Assembly: GCF_001635455.1 (NCBI RefSeq)
Contig: NZ_LWEH01000214.1
Location: 62,001-126,000 of the forward strand
From: Vibrio sp. HI00D65
GTDB lineage: Bacteria; Pseudomonadota; Gammaproteobacteria; Enterobacterales; Vibrionaceae
Reading direction: 5' to 3'
Length of the DNA stretch: 64,000 bases
In this document: positions 20,650-29,854 of the stretch, piece by piece
Numbering within the stretch: the first letter of the stretch is position 1
Layout: each line of letters begins with the position of its first letter
The notes under the pieces: generated by a model
Told to the model about the DNA's origin: nothing
What the model saw: the letters and a program-made list of their open reading frames with translations, nothing else
The model's database searches: none
Program-made: the position numbers and the translations under genes

Positions 20650-21588
20650 CTAGCCTCGGCCATGTGGCGAATCTAAATCCAGCTCCGGCCCTTTCGGCAC
20701 TACTTGAGTCGGGTTGATACCAGTATGGCTGAAATAGTAGTGGCGCTTGATGTGGTAGAAGTCCGTCGTCTCTTTAATGCCCTCGATTTGATAGAGCTCT
20801 TTTAAATAACCTTGGATATGTTTGTAATCCGCAATTCGTTGCTTGTTACACTTGAAGTGACCCACATACACAGCATCGAATCGAACTAAGGTCGTGAACA
20901 ACCGCCAATCCGCTTCAGTAATCTGCTCTCCCGCTAAATAACGGTTCTCACTAAGATGTGCATCTACTTTGTCCAGTGCCTTGAAAAGCGCGTCATACGC
21001 CTCTTCATAAGCTTCTTGTGTCGTCGCAAAGCCAGTACGATAAACGCCATTGTTGATATTTGGGTAGATATAGTCGTTCCACTGATCAATTTTGCTCGCC
21101 AGTTCCCACGGGTAATAATCATCAGTATTGCCCGTAATATGATTAAACTCTGAGTTAAACATGCGAATAATTTCAGAAGATTCGTTACTGACTATGGTGT
21201 TGGTTTTCTTATCCCACAATACTGGCACCGTCACTCGACCTGAGTAATCCGATTTAGCTTGAGTGTAGATTTGGTGCATACGGGTATGACCAAATAGCGG
21301 CTCAGGTAAGCCCATTTGCCACCCCTCTCTCATCATGTCTGGGCATACAACGGTCACATCAATATGCTCTGTTAGGTCTTTGAGTTCTCTGAAGATAAGT
21401 GTGCGGTGTGCCCAAGGGCAAGCTAACGATACATACAGATGATAACGACCACTTTCCGCTTCAAACTGCGCGCCTGCTTTATTCTTAACCCAATAGCGGA
21501 AAACGGCATCCTCTCGGATAAACTTACCACCATTCTCTTTGGTGTCGTACCATACATCGTGCCAAACACCTTCAACTAATTTGCCCAT
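20650..21588 (-). CDS. yqjG: Glutathionyl-hydroquinone reductase YqjG
   Basis: A 312-residue cytoplasmic protein of the Xi-class glutathione transferases, which remove glutathione from glutathionyl-hydroquinones. The catalytic Cys is C57 in SLACPWAHRT; the thioredoxin-like N-terminal half (VPVLWDKKTNTIVSNESSEIIRMFN) is followed by an all-helical GST C-domain (LSENRYLAGEQITEADWRLFTTLVRFD). The ATG at 21588 has an AGAGG site seven bases away; the upstream TTG at 21594 is less likely. Single gene. Confidence 0.92.
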   Translation of the reverse strand: MGKLVEGVWHDVWYDTKENGGKFIREDAVFRYWVKNKAGAQFEAESGRYHLYVSLACPWAHRTLIFRELKDLTEHIDVTVVCPDMMREGWQMGLPEPLFGHTRMHQIYTQAKSDYSGRVTVPVLWDKKTNTIVSNESSEIIRMFNSEFNHITGNTDDYYPWELASKIDQWNDYIYPNINNGVYRTGFATTQEAYEEAYDALFKALDKVDAHLSENRYLAGEQITEADWRLFTTLVRFDAVYVGHFKCNKQRIADYKHIQGYLKELYQIEGIKETTDFYHIKRHYYFSHTGINPTQVVPKGPELDLDSPHGRG

Positions 21589-21624
21589 ATCCAAACCTCT
21601 ATCATGCTAACTTTTCTCTAGTAT

Positions 21625-21664
21625 AAAAAAAGCCAACTTTTTCAAAACTAGAAGAAGTTGGCTT
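21625..21664 (-). terminator. Terminator-like hairpin between the opp operon and yqjG (distal)
   Basis: AGCCAACTT and AAGTTGGCT form a perfect 9-bp stem; on the minus strand it is followed by TTTTTTT. It is the second of two minus-strand terminators after oppF. Confidence 0.7.
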
Positions 21665-21723
21665 AGTTGTTCGAATTATTTGATGAAGCTATTGAACAAA
21701 ATATAGGAAATAGGCCTGCAGTA

Positions 21724-21758
21724 CAAAAAAAGCGCGACTCTAAAAACTAGTCGCGCTT
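21724..21758 (-). terminator. Terminator of the opp operon (proximal)
   Basis: AGCGCGACT / AGTCGCGCT, a perfect 9-bp GC-rich stem followed on the minus strand by a T run, about 36 bases past the oppF stop codon. Confidence 0.85.
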
Positions 21759-21793
21759 AAGCCTGTCACAGGCTGAACCGTTTTAAATTGGCT

Positions 21794-22789
21794 CTAGACT
21801 TGTACGTGCAAGCAAGATACTGCGTGAACGTCATCGCCTTGAATTGTAGGCTTGGTTTGCGCACACGCTTCTGTCGCTTGTGGGCAACGAGTACGGAAAA
21901 CACAACCTGATGGTGGATTGATTGGCGATGGTAAGTCGCCCTCCAGCATCTGGATTGTTTTACTACGCTCTAAGCGAGGATCCGGAATTGGAACCGCAGA
22001 CATCAACGCCTTGGTGTACGGGTGTTTAGGATCAGAAAACAATGCATCTGACTCACCCAGCTCAACCGCATTACCCAAGTACATTACCAATACACGATCA
22101 GAAATGTGCTTCACAACTGACAAGTCGTGCGCGATGAATACCAACGAAAGACCTAGCTCTTTTTGCAGTTCTTTCAGCAGGTTAACAACTTGAGCTTGGA
22201 TAGATACATCAAGTGCCGAAACAGGTTCATCACAAATGATCATCTTAGGCTTCAAGATAAGTGCACGTGCGATACCAATACGCTGACATTGACCACCAGA
22301 GAACTCGTGTGGGTAACGGTTGATTACGTTTGGCAATAAACCTACCTTCGCCATCATCTCTTTAACACGGTCCTTCACTTCCTGCTTAGAAAGTTCTGGG
22401 TAAAAAGTCTCTAGTGGCTCAGCAATAATGTCACCAACAGACATACGCGGGTTAAGAGATGCTAGTGGGTCTTGGAAGATCATCTGAATCTCTTTACGAG
22501 TTTCACGACGTTGTATTTCTTGCATCTTAGTTAGGTCTTGACCCAACCACATTACTTCACCGTCAGTTGCTTCAACCAAACCAATAATTGCACGAGCAAA
22601 CGTCGATTTACCACAACCAGACTCGCCTACTACACCCAGCGTTTCACCTTCGTAAAGGTGGATATCAACGCCATCAACGGCTTTTAGGTTTGAAGGTTTT
22701 GCCCAAGGCCACGCTGATTTAGCCGCAATGCTAAAGTGAACTTTCAGGTCTTTAATATCTAATAATAACTGCTTATCTACTACGCTCAT
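21794..22789 (-). CDS. oppF: Oligopeptide ABC transporter ATP-binding protein OppF
   Basis: A 331-residue ABC ATPase, one of two that power oligopeptide import through OppBC. Walker A is GVVGESGCGKST, the signature is FSGGQCQRIGIARAL, and Walker B is KMIICDEPVSALD; the C-terminal oligo_HPY region carries cysteines (GCVFRTRCPQATEACAQ) of the type that bind a [4Fe-4S] cluster in some Opp/Dpp ATPases. The start at 22789 overlaps the oppD stop as ATGA, which means translational coupling; the longer in-frame start at 22807 is less likely. Confidence 0.94.
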   Translation of the reverse strand: MSVVDKQLLLDIKDLKVHFSIAAKSAWPWAKPSNLKAVDGVDIHLYEGETLGVVGESGCGKSTFARAIIGLVEATDGEVMWLGQDLTKMQEIQRRETRKEIQMIFQDPLASLNPRMSVGDIIAEPLETFYPELSKQEVKDRVKEMMAKVGLLPNVINRYPHEFSGGQCQRIGIARALILKPKMIICDEPVSALDVSIQAQVVNLLKELQKELGLSLVFIAHDLSVVKHISDRVLVMYLGNAVELGESDALFSDPKHPYTKALMSAVPIPDPRLERSKTIQMLEGDLPSPINPPSGCVFRTRCPQATEACAQTKPTIQGDDVHAVSCLHVQV

Positions 22790-23760
22790 TTTGTCCAAGC
22801 CTCCCAATCAGAAAAACAAGCACGCTGACGGTCGCCTTGACCAAATGGAGTCAGAATCGGTGCTTCCTGCTTACAACGGTCCATTACACGGTGACAACGG
22901 TCTTGATAAGGACAGCCTGTCGGCAGGCGAAGTAAGTTTGGTGGGTTACCTGGAATAGTCGGTAGGATCTCACCTTCCGTATCCAAACGAGGGATCGCTT
23001 TCAGTAGACCTTCCGCATATGGGTGGCTCGGCTCGTAGAAGATTTCGTCAACCGTACCGTACTCCATTGTACGACCTGCGTACATCACGAGTACTTTGTC
23101 ACAAGAACCCGCAACAACACCTAAATCGTGGGTAATCATGATGATTGCCGTGTTGAACTCATCTTTCAGTTCGTTCAGCAGTTCCATGATTTGTGCTTGA
23201 ATAGTTACATCCAGCGCGGTAGTTGGTTCATCTGCAATTAGCAGTTTTGGACGGCACAATAGCGCCATTGCAATCATCACACGCTGACGCATACCGCCAG
23301 AGAATTCGTGTGGGTACATGGTGATACGCTTACGTGCTTCCGGGATTTTAACCGCTTCAAGCATGCGTACTGATTCTTCGAATGCTTCCGCCTTACCCAT
23401 GCCTTTGTGCAGCATAAGTACTTCCATCAGCTGATCACTTACTTTCATGTAAGGGTTCAGTGATGTCATCGGATCTTGGAAGATCATCGCGATCTGTTCA
23501 GCACGAACTTTGTTTAGTTCTTTTTCTGGAAGGTTAAGAATCTCTTTACCTTCGAATTTTGCACTACCTGAGATGATGCCGTTTTTAGCCAGCAACCCCA
23601 TGATAGAGAATACAGTCTGTGATTTACCTGAACCTGACTCACCAACAATACCCAGCGTTTCGCCTTGGTTAAGTGAGAAGTTCAAGTCGTTTACTGCGGT
23701 TACGATACCATCTTGCGTGGTAAATTCGACGCGCAGGTCTTTGACATCTAATAAGCTCAT
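22786..23760 (-). CDS. oppD: Oligopeptide ABC transporter ATP-binding protein OppD
   Basis: A 324-residue ABC ATPase paired with OppF. Walker A GIVGESGSGKSQ, signature FSGGMRQRVMIAMAL, Walker B KLLIADEPTTALD, then the oligo_HPY C-terminal extension with GCPYQDRCHRVMDRC. Two adjacent ATGs (23763 and 23760) are possible; the second has better spacing from AAGGA. Its stop overlaps the oppF start by four bases, and it follows oppC after about 50 bases. Confidence 0.94.
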   Translation of the reverse strand: MSLLDVKDLRVEFTTQDGIVTAVNDLNFSLNQGETLGIVGESGSGKSQTVFSIMGLLAKNGIISGSAKFEGKEILNLPEKELNKVRAEQIAMIFQDPMTSLNPYMKVSDQLMEVLMLHKGMGKAEAFEESVRMLEAVKIPEARKRITMYPHEFSGGMRQRVMIAMALLCRPKLLIADEPTTALDVTIQAQIMELLNELKDEFNTAIIMITHDLGVVAGSCDKVLVMYAGRTMEYGTVDEIFYEPSHPYAEGLLKAIPRLDTEGEILPTIPGNPPNLLRLPTGCPYQDRCHRVMDRCKQEAPILTPFGQGDRQRACFSDWEAWTK

Positions 23761-23812
23761 CATTGCTTCCTTAATCTTTTATAGCTTTTGTAGTTTTATT
23801 TGCTATTAATTT

Positions 23813-24715
23813 TTATCTGTCTTTTGGATCAAGCGCATCGCGCAGACCATCGCCTACGTAGTTAAAGCAGAACAGCGTGACAACCATGAATACCGCAGGG
23901 AATGCCAGTTGCCAAATTGCAACTTCCATTGTTTGCGAACCTTCTTGAAGCAGTGCGCCCCAGCTTGTCATAGGCTCTTGAACACCAAGACCAAGGAAAG
24001 ATAAGAATGATTCAGTAAGGATCATGCTCGGAATAAGCAGCGTAGAGTAAACCGCTACGATACCTAGAACGTTTGGAACGATATGACGTGTAATGATCTT
24101 CCATTTGCTTACACCACATACGTGTGCAGCTTCAATGAACTCTTTACTACGTAAACTCAGCGTTTGGCCACGTACGATACGCGCCATATCTAGCCAAGCA
24201 ATCGCACCAATCGCAACGAAGATTAGAATGATGTTACGACCAAAGAATGTCACTAGAACGATTACTAGGAACATGAATGGTACTGCGTACAATATTTCTA
24301 GGATACGCATCATCACTCGGTCAGTACGGCCGCCGATGAAGCCTGAAGCTGCACCGTAAAGCGTACCAATCAATACTGCTACGAAGGCACCCATCACACC
24401 AACCATCAATGAGATGCGGCCACCAATTAAAGTACGTACATACAAATCACGACCTAAGCTATCGGTACCAAACCAGTGGTCAGCATTAGGGCCTACGTGC
24501 ATTGCATACCAGTCGGTATCATCGTAAGTGTACTGGGCCAGCATCGGTAGGAAGATAACCGCCAGTACCATTAAGGTTAGAATGAACAGGCTGACCATCG
24601 CGGCTTTATTTCGCATGAAACGAATACGAGCATCCTGCCATAAACTACGACCTTCGATCTCTAGACTCTCAGAGAACTTTTCGATCGCTTCTAAATTTTC
24701 TTTTTTCTTCAACAT
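23813..24715 (-). CDS. oppC: Oligopeptide ABC transporter permease OppC
   Basis: A 300-residue inner-membrane permease with six predicted helices and the typical long N-terminal cytoplasmic segment (ALEIEGRSLWQDARIRFMRNKAAMVSL-like). The EAA-type coupling motif that contacts the ATPases is EAAHVCGVSKWKIITRHIVPNVLG. GPNADHWFGTDSLGRDLYVRTLIGGRIS is a DppC/OppC hallmark. Twelve bases separate it from oppB; it is part of the oppABCDF operon. Confidence 0.95.
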   Translation of the reverse strand: MLKKKENLEAIEKFSESLEIEGRSLWQDARIRFMRNKAAMVSLFILTLMVLAVIFLPMLAQYTYDDTDWYAMHVGPNADHWFGTDSLGRDLYVRTLIGGRISLMVGVMGAFVAVLIGTLYGAASGFIGGRTDRVMMRILEILYAVPFMFLVIVLVTFFGRNIILIFVAIGAIAWLDMARIVRGQTLSLRSKEFIEAAHVCGVSKWKIITRHIVPNVLGIVAVYSTLLIPSMILTESFLSFLGLGVQEPMTSWGALLQEGSQTMEVAIWQLAFPAVFMVVTLFCFNYVGDGLRDALDPKDR

Positions 24716-24727
24716 AACCAGTCCCTG

Positions 24728-25648
24728 TTAGTAGCGAATTTTCGGGTCAATCAGCGCTAGCAAAATATCAACAATTGCGTTGAACAAGATGAATAGGAAA
24801 CCAATCAAGATGGTTACACCCATTACTAGCGAGTAGTCACGGTTGAACGCAGCGTTAACAAAAAGCTTGCCGATACCCGGTAGGCCGAAGATGGTTTCAA
24901 CAACAACTGAACCTGTGATGATACCTACGAAGGCTGGCCCCATATAGGAAACAACAGGTAGAAGTGCAGGTTTAAGAGCATGCTTCACAACGATATAGCG
25001 ATAGCTTAGACCTTTGGCACGAGCAGTTCGAATAAAGTTACTGTTTAGAGTCTCGATCATACTACCGCGAGTAATACGAGCGAAAGTCGCTACATATAAA
25101 AGAGACATCGCAATAACAGGCAGCACGATGTACATAAATGTACCGCCTTGCCAGCCACCAGCAGGGAAGATATCCCAGTGCAGTGAGAATAGGTAGATAA
25201 GAGCAGGCGCGAGCACGAATGAAGGCATTACAACCCCAAGCATCGCGGTCGACATAATGGTGTAGTCGACCCAAGTATTGTGCTTCAAGGCGGCAATAGT
25301 TCCGACAGTTACCCCCAAAATAACGGTGAAGATAAACGCAACAAAACCAACTTTAGCCGATACAGGTAGCGCGACAGAAATTAATTCATTTACCGAGTAA
25401 TCTAGGTACTTAAAGGATGGACCAAAGTCGCCTTGAACTACATTGAACAGGTAAGTTGTGTATTGTTCGAAAACAGGCTTATCTAGGCCATATTTAGCTT
25501 CGATGTTAGCCATTACTTCAGGCGGTAACGGTTTCTCAGTTGAAAAAGGGTTACCCGGCGCAAAGCGCATTAGAAAGAAAGATACTGTGATCAAAACCAA
25601 CATAGTTGGGATTGCTTCAAATATCCTTTTAGCGATGAATTTAAGCAT
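24728..25648 (-). CDS. oppB: Oligopeptide ABC transporter permease OppB
   Basis: A 306-residue inner-membrane permease, partner of OppC. N-terminal MLKFIAKRIFEAIPTMLVLITVSFFLMRFAPGNPF is the DppB/OppB start; the EAA motif is RTARAKGLSYRYIVVKHALKPALLPV and the end SLVMGVTILIGFLFILFNAIVDILLALIDPKIRY is typical. It is separated from oppA by 131 bases containing two hairpins, which fits the usual pattern of much higher oppA expression. Confidence 0.95.
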   Translation of the reverse strand: MLKFIAKRIFEAIPTMLVLITVSFFLMRFAPGNPFSTEKPLPPEVMANIEAKYGLDKPVFEQYTTYLFNVVQGDFGPSFKYLDYSVNELISVALPVSAKVGFVAFIFTVILGVTVGTIAALKHNTWVDYTIMSTAMLGVVMPSFVLAPALIYLFSLHWDIFPAGGWQGGTFMYIVLPVIAMSLLYVATFARITRGSMIETLNSNFIRTARAKGLSYRYIVVKHALKPALLPVVSYMGPAFVGIITGSVVVETIFGLPGIGKLFVNAAFNRDYSLVMGVTILIGFLFILFNAIVDILLALIDPKIRY

Positions 25649-25690
25649 AAACTCACTCTTTCAGTCTGTGACATTAAAATTAAAGAAATC

Positions 25691-25748
25691 TTCAATCTGT
25701 TTAATTTCAGATTGAAGAGAGGCGCTGCATGCAATTTCTAACATGCAG
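25691..25748 (-). promoter_or_regulatory. Two hairpins between oppA and oppB
   Basis: CTGCATG at 25725-25731 pairs with CATGCAG at 25742-25748, and TTCAATCT at 25691-25698 pairs with AGATTGAA at 25709-25716. On the minus strand the second hairpin is followed by a weak T-rich tail (TTTCTTTAATTTT). They may stabilise the oppA end of the mRNA or partly terminate transcription, setting the oppA to oppBCDF ratio. Confidence 0.5.
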
Positions 25749-25779
25749 AGCCCAGTTTTATAGTTCTATTTGCTCAGAA

Positions 25780-27411
25780 TTATTGAGCTTTGATGTAGAG
25801 ATCTTTTGAGTAGATCTTCTCTTCCGCGTTAGCTGATGGGAAACCACCAACGTGCGGGTTTAGTAGACGAGAACGAACGTATTGGTAGATAGGTGCGATA
25901 GGCATATCATTGGCCATTAACTTCTCAGCTTCTAGGTAAAGTGCTGTACGCTCTTCTTCTGAAGTTGAGTTAAGTGCTTTGTCGATTAGCGCATCGTAAT
26001 CTTTGTTACCCCAATGCTGACCACCAGTCGTGTTCTTGCTCACCATTAGCGTCAAGAATGAAGACGCTTCGTTGTAATCACCACACCAACCAGCACGTGA
26101 TACTTCGAAGTCACCTTGATCTTTCGTAGATAAGTAAGTTTTCCACTCTTGGTTTTCTAGAGTAACCTCTAGACCGAGAGTCTTCTTCCACATAGAACCA
26201 AGTGCTACCGCAATTTTCTTGTGGTTTTCGTTCGTATTGTAAAGCAGAGTGAATTTAAGTGGATTGTCTTTACCGTAACCTGCTTCTTCAAGAAGACGTG
26301 CTGCTTCTGCGTTACGCTCTTTCTGAGACATTGAGCCATACTGAGGCAATTCTGGGTCGAAGTGAGCTGTAATTTCCGGAGTTAGGAAGTAAGCAGGCTT
26401 TTGCCCTTGCGCTAGGATAGCATCTGTTACGATATTACGGTCGATAGCGTAAGAAATTGCTTTACGAACACGCACATCATCAAATGGTTTTTTCTTCGTG
26501 TTGAAAGAGTAGTAATAACTACACAGGCTGCCTTCAACAGACACTGACTCAGGGTGCTCTTTCTTCAAACGCTTGAAGTGCTCTGTCGGCAAAGTGGACG
26601 TGAAGTCGATCTCGCCAGATAGGAAACGGTTCATTTCCGCAACTGCGTTTTCAATAGGAAGGAACGTTACTTTATTAAGAACTGTATCAGCGTTATCCCA
26701 GTATTGCTCATTACGCTTAAGTTCTAAACGCTCGTTAACAACCCAGTTGTTAACAACGAATGCACCGTTACCAACAAAGTTTTCTGGTTTAGTCCACTGA
26801 TCACCGTATTTTTCAACAGTGGCCTGATGTACTGGCTTCATTGTTGTATGCCCAGTCATCATCACAAAGTAAGGTATTGCAGTGTCTAGTTCAACAACAA
26901 GAGTGTTTGCATCTACTGCTTTAACGCCCAGTTCACTCTTATCTTTCTTACCCGCTACGATATCCTTCGCATTTGCCATCTTGGTGTATTCCATGTACCA
27001 AGCGTATGGAGAAGCTGTTGCAGGATCTACTGCACGTTGCCAGCTGTATACAAAGTCTTGAGCTGTTACAGGATCGCCGTTAGACCATTTTGCGTCTTTA
27101 CGTAGGTGGAAAGTGAATGTTTTGTTGTCTGTCGTTTCCCAGCTTTCCGCAACACCAGGGATAGTATTGCCGTCGCCGTCTTGGTTCACTAGACCTTCTA
27201 GAAGATCACGAATTACGTGAGATTCTGGTACACCTTGAGATTTGTGTGGGTCGATAGTTGCAACTTCAGTACCGTTACCGCGAACAAGTTCCTGAACTTT
27301 TGCCAGTTCTGTGCCTGCTGGAACTTCAGCAGCGATAGAAAGAGTAGAAGAGGCAGCCACTGCCAAACCAGCACCTAGAAGAAGGGCCTGAGTGATTTTA
27401 TTCTTGTACAT
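25780..27411 (-). CDS. oppA: Periplasmic oligopeptide-binding protein OppA
   Basis: A 543-residue exported protein (signal peptide to about residue 28, LLLGAGLAVAASSTLSIAA) of the SBP_bac_5 family, which delivers oligopeptides to OppBCDF. Family blocks include LVRGNGTEVATIDPHKSQGVPESHVIRDLLEGL, AKWSNGDPVTAQDFVYSWQRAVDP and RVRKAISYAIDRN. The ribosome site GGAG is eight bases upstream. First gene of the operon; it is preceded by a long non-coding region. Confidence 0.96.
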   Translation of the reverse strand: MYKNKITQALLLGAGLAVAASSTLSIAAEVPAGTELAKVQELVRGNGTEVATIDPHKSQGVPESHVIRDLLEGLVNQDGDGNTIPGVAESWETTDNKTFTFHLRKDAKWSNGDPVTAQDFVYSWQRAVDPATASPYAWYMEYTKMANAKDIVAGKKDKSELGVKAVDANTLVVELDTAIPYFVMMTGHTTMKPVHQATVEKYGDQWTKPENFVGNGAFVVNNWVVNERLELKRNEQYWDNADTVLNKVTFLPIENAVAEMNRFLSGEIDFTSTLPTEHFKRLKKEHPESVSVEGSLCSYYYSFNTKKKPFDDVRVRKAISYAIDRNIVTDAILAQGQKPAYFLTPEITAHFDPELPQYGSMSQKERNAEAARLLEEAGYGKDNPLKFTLLYNTNENHKKIAVALGSMWKKTLGLEVTLENQEWKTYLSTKDQGDFEVSRAGWCGDYNEASSFLTLMVSKNTTGGQHWGNKDYDALIDKALNSTSEEERTALYLEAEKLMANDMPIAPIYQYVRSRLLNPHVGGFPSANAEEKIYSKDLYIKAQ

Positions 27412-27980
27412 TTAATAAACTCCAAGTTTTATGTATTGCATCCATGACTTCTTTGCTTGGTTCACTGAACGGCAGTGATTTAGATTTATTTAGCTCAAAA
27501 TTTAAGCATGAAAACCTAAAGCCTTACAAAGATTGAGGCACACACTATCAACCATTGAAGTAATTTGCCACAAACAAGTCGCAAAAAATCGGATAATTCT
27601 CCAAAATACTTAAGGTATCAGTGTAAATATCTAACAAATCCCAAATCAGTAGTGACTTACATAGAGGGATTAATTAAAAAACAGCCTTTAGTGTTGATGT
27701 ATCTATGTTGATACTTTTTTTTAGCATCTTATGCTAGAACATCGAGCGCAAATTAACATTAATGCCACATAAAATCTAACTGCACATCACATATCACCTA
27801 AACATACTACACTATTTGTGAGGATTATCACTTTATACAAAACACCATAATGCGCTGCACCAAAACGGTAAATTCAATGCACTAATTCAGACAAAAATGA
27901 GATTTGAATTTATATGCAACAGCAGTGATTAACGATTTATTAAAACAGTGCTTGTTCATAAATCAATTTCTAACGGGTAC
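27412..27980. other. oppA upstream region
   Basis: About 570 AT-rich bases between oppA and the moa operon terminator, without a credible gene. The opp promoter and leader must lie here; I see no operator or conserved RNA structure that I can name. Confidence 0.5.
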
Positions 27981-28009
27981 AAAAAAGCCGACCTAAATGG
28001 TCGGCTTTT
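27981..28009 (-). terminator. Terminator of the moa operon
   Basis: AAAAGCCGACC, six-base loop, GGTCGGCTTTT; on the minus strand it is followed by TTTTTTG. It lies just over 50 bases past the moaE stop codon. Confidence 0.85.
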
Positions 28010-28062
28010 GACTGTCTCATAAACAAATGAGTTAATTTTGAAGCAACGTCACTTTAAAGAAA

Positions 28063-28518
28063 TTACTTCTCCCAGCGCTCCGCGGCTTTAGCATCAGAGT
28101 CACGGGAATCAACCCAACGAGTTGCTTCAGTGGTGCGTTCTTTTTTCCAAAACGGTGCTTTCGTTTTTAAGAAATCCATCACAAACTCACACGCTTCAAA
28201 TGCTGCACCACGGTGTGCACTTGAGACGCCAACGTGAACAATCTGATCACCAATATCTAGGTCACCGACACGATGGATAACTCGCATCTTTTGGATAGGC
28301 CAACGCGCTTCAGCTTGGTCACAGATCTCGCTCAGCGATTTTTCTGTCATGCCTGGATAGTGCTCCAAAGACAAACCAATCACATTATCGCCAAGGTTCA
28401 TGTCGCGAACTTTACCAACAAAAGTTACTACAGCACCTGCAGAGGTTCCTTCAGAGAGAAACGCGTATTCATCAGCAACAGAGAAGTCCTCAGAAGTCAC
28501 AACTACTCTTGGATCCAT
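28063..28518 (-). CDS. moaE: Molybdopterin synthase catalytic subunit MoaE
   Basis: A 151-residue cytoplasmic protein that, with thiocarboxylated MoaD, puts the dithiolene sulfurs into precursor Z to make molybdopterin. Family blocks are AGAVVTFVGKVRDMN, LEHYPGMTEKSL, VIHRVGDLDIGD, SSAHRGAAFEACEFVMDFLKTKAPFWKKE (active-site lysines). Two bases separate it from the moaD stop codon; last gene of moaABCDE. Confidence 0.96.
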   Translation of the reverse strand: MDPRVVVTSEDFSVADEYAFLSEGTSAGAVVTFVGKVRDMNLGDNVIGLSLEHYPGMTEKSLSEICDQAEARWPIQKMRVIHRVGDLDIGDQIVHVGVSSAHRGAAFEACEFVMDFLKTKAPFWKKERTTEATRWVDSRDSDAKAAERWEK

Positions 28519-28520
28519 GA

Positions 28521-28766
28521 CTAGCCTCCCGTTACAGGTGGGAAGAATGCTACTTCGTCACCGTCTTTCACTTCAGTCGTCAAAGGTACTATTGATTGGT
28601 TAAGAGCAGCCAGAAGCTTGCCCTCTTCCAATGCGATATCCCATTTGCCTTCTTGTGCGACAAGGTGGCCACGAATCGCCTCAATCGTCTTAAAATGTGC
28701 ATCCACTTCAACGCTATCCACGCCAACAAGTTCACGAGTTTGAGCAAAGAAAAGTACTGTAATCAT
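28521..28766 (-). CDS. moaD: Molybdopterin synthase sulfur-carrier subunit MoaD
   Basis: An 81-residue ubiquitin-fold protein ending in the required Gly-Gly (FFPPVTGG), whose C-terminus is adenylated by MoeB and then turned into a thiocarboxylate. Start overlaps the moaC stop as ATGA (28763-28766), so translation is coupled. Confidence 0.95.
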   Translation of the reverse strand: MITVLFFAQTRELVGVDSVEVDAHFKTIEAIRGHLVAQEGKWDIALEEGKLLAALNQSIVPLTTEVKDGDEVAFFPPVTGG

Positions 28767-29242
28767 GATTCCACCTTAAAGTGACCTGATTTACCACCGG
28801 TCTTCTCTAGCAGGCGTACATTCTCGATAACAATGTCTTTCTGAACAGCTTTACACATATCGTAAATGGTCAGCGCAGCAACAGAAGCAGCCGTTAGCGC
28901 TTCCATCTCTACGCCCGTCTTCCCAGCAAGCTTACAAACAGATTCAATACGAACTTTGTTTTCAGACTCGATAGCCTCAAGCTGCACTTCTACTTTCGTT
29001 AATAGTAGAGGGTGACAAAGTGGGATTAGATCCCATGTCTTCTTAGCCGCTTGAATACCCGCAATACGAGCCGTAGCGAAAACATCACCCTTATGGTGGC
29101 TACCAGAGACGATAAGTTGCAGCGTTTCTGCCGACATTTGAACAAAGGCTTCAGCTCTTGCTTCACGTACCGTTTCAGCCTTAGCCGATACATCGACCAT
29201 GTTCGCTTCTCCAGACGCGTTAATGTGTGTAAATTGGCTCAT
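28763..29242 (-). CDS. moaC: Cyclic pyranopterin monophosphate synthase MoaC
   Basis: A 159-residue enzyme that turns the MoaA product 3',8-cyclo-GTP into cyclic pyranopterin monophosphate (precursor Z). Conserved blocks: [74 protein letters not shown]. It follows moaB after 12 bases and overlaps moaD by four. Confidence 0.96.
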   Translation of the reverse strand: MSQFTHINASGEANMVDVSAKAETVREARAEAFVQMSAETLQLIVSGSHHKGDVFATARIAGIQAAKKTWDLIPLCHPLLLTKVEVQLEAIESENKVRIESVCKLAGKTGVEMEALTAASVAALTIYDMCKAVQKDIVIENVRLLEKTGGKSGHFKVES

Positions 29243-29254
29243 GCTAAAACCGCC

Positions 29255-29767
29255 TTATACAGAAAGGTGTGGCATAAAGTTACAAGGGCGGTGGCTAGCA
29301 TCCATCTGTTGCTTGATGATCTTAGTCCAACCCGTGCGACAAGCGCCTGTAGAGCCCGGCATTGCAAAGATAACCGTATGGTTCGCAAAGCCCGCAATTG
29401 CGCGAGATTGAATTGTTGAGGTGCCGATTTCTTCGTAAGACACTTGACGGAATAGCTCACCAAAGCCTTCTACTTCTTTGTCGAATAGTGGCTTAAGCGC
29501 TTCAGGAGTGCTGTCACGAGAAGTGAAACCAGTACCACCAGTAATCATGATCGCTTGTACGCTTTCATCAGCAATCCACTTTGATACGATCGCTCGGATC
29601 TTGTACATGTCATCGATAACGATTTGCTTATCAACCACGTTGTGGCCGGCTTCTTTAGCACTCTCAGCTAAGTAACCACCTGACGTATCGTTTTCTTCTG
29701 TACGTGTATCTGAAACCGTTAGTACTGCAATGTTTGCTGCTTGAAATTTGCTTTCTGCGTGACCCAT
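29255..29767 (-). CDS. moaB: Molybdenum cofactor biosynthesis protein MoaB
   Basis: A 170-residue protein of the MoaB/Mog fold (NIAVLTVSDTRTEENDTSGGYLAESAKEAGH, IMITGGTGFTSRDSTPEAL, FAMPGSTGACRTGWTKIIKQQ). Related proteins adenylate molybdopterin; in enteric bacteria the essential enzyme is Mog and the role of MoaB is uncertain. It sits in the moaA-E operon, 87 bases after moaA, with a perfect hairpin in the gap. Confidence 0.93.
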   Translation of the reverse strand: MGHAESKFQAANIAVLTVSDTRTEENDTSGGYLAESAKEAGHNVVDKQIVIDDMYKIRAIVSKWIADESVQAIMITGGTGFTSRDSTPEALKPLFDKEVEGFGELFRQVSYEEIGTSTIQSRAIAGFANHTVIFAMPGSTGACRTGWTKIIKQQMDASHRPCNFMPHLSV

Positions 29768-29804
29768 TTGTTCACCTATAAATTTTTTAATGATTAGACT
29801 GATT

Positions 29805-29828
29805 CGCTCAGCTTAAATAAGCTGAGCG
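29805..29828 (-). repeat. Perfect hairpin between moaA and moaB
   Basis: CGCTCAGCTT, loop AAAT, AAGCTGAGCG: a perfect 10-bp stem without a T run on either strand. More like an mRNA processing or stabilising element than a terminator. Confidence 0.5.
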
Positions 29829-29854
29829 ATAAAATACGTTTGAGTGTGTGCGGG

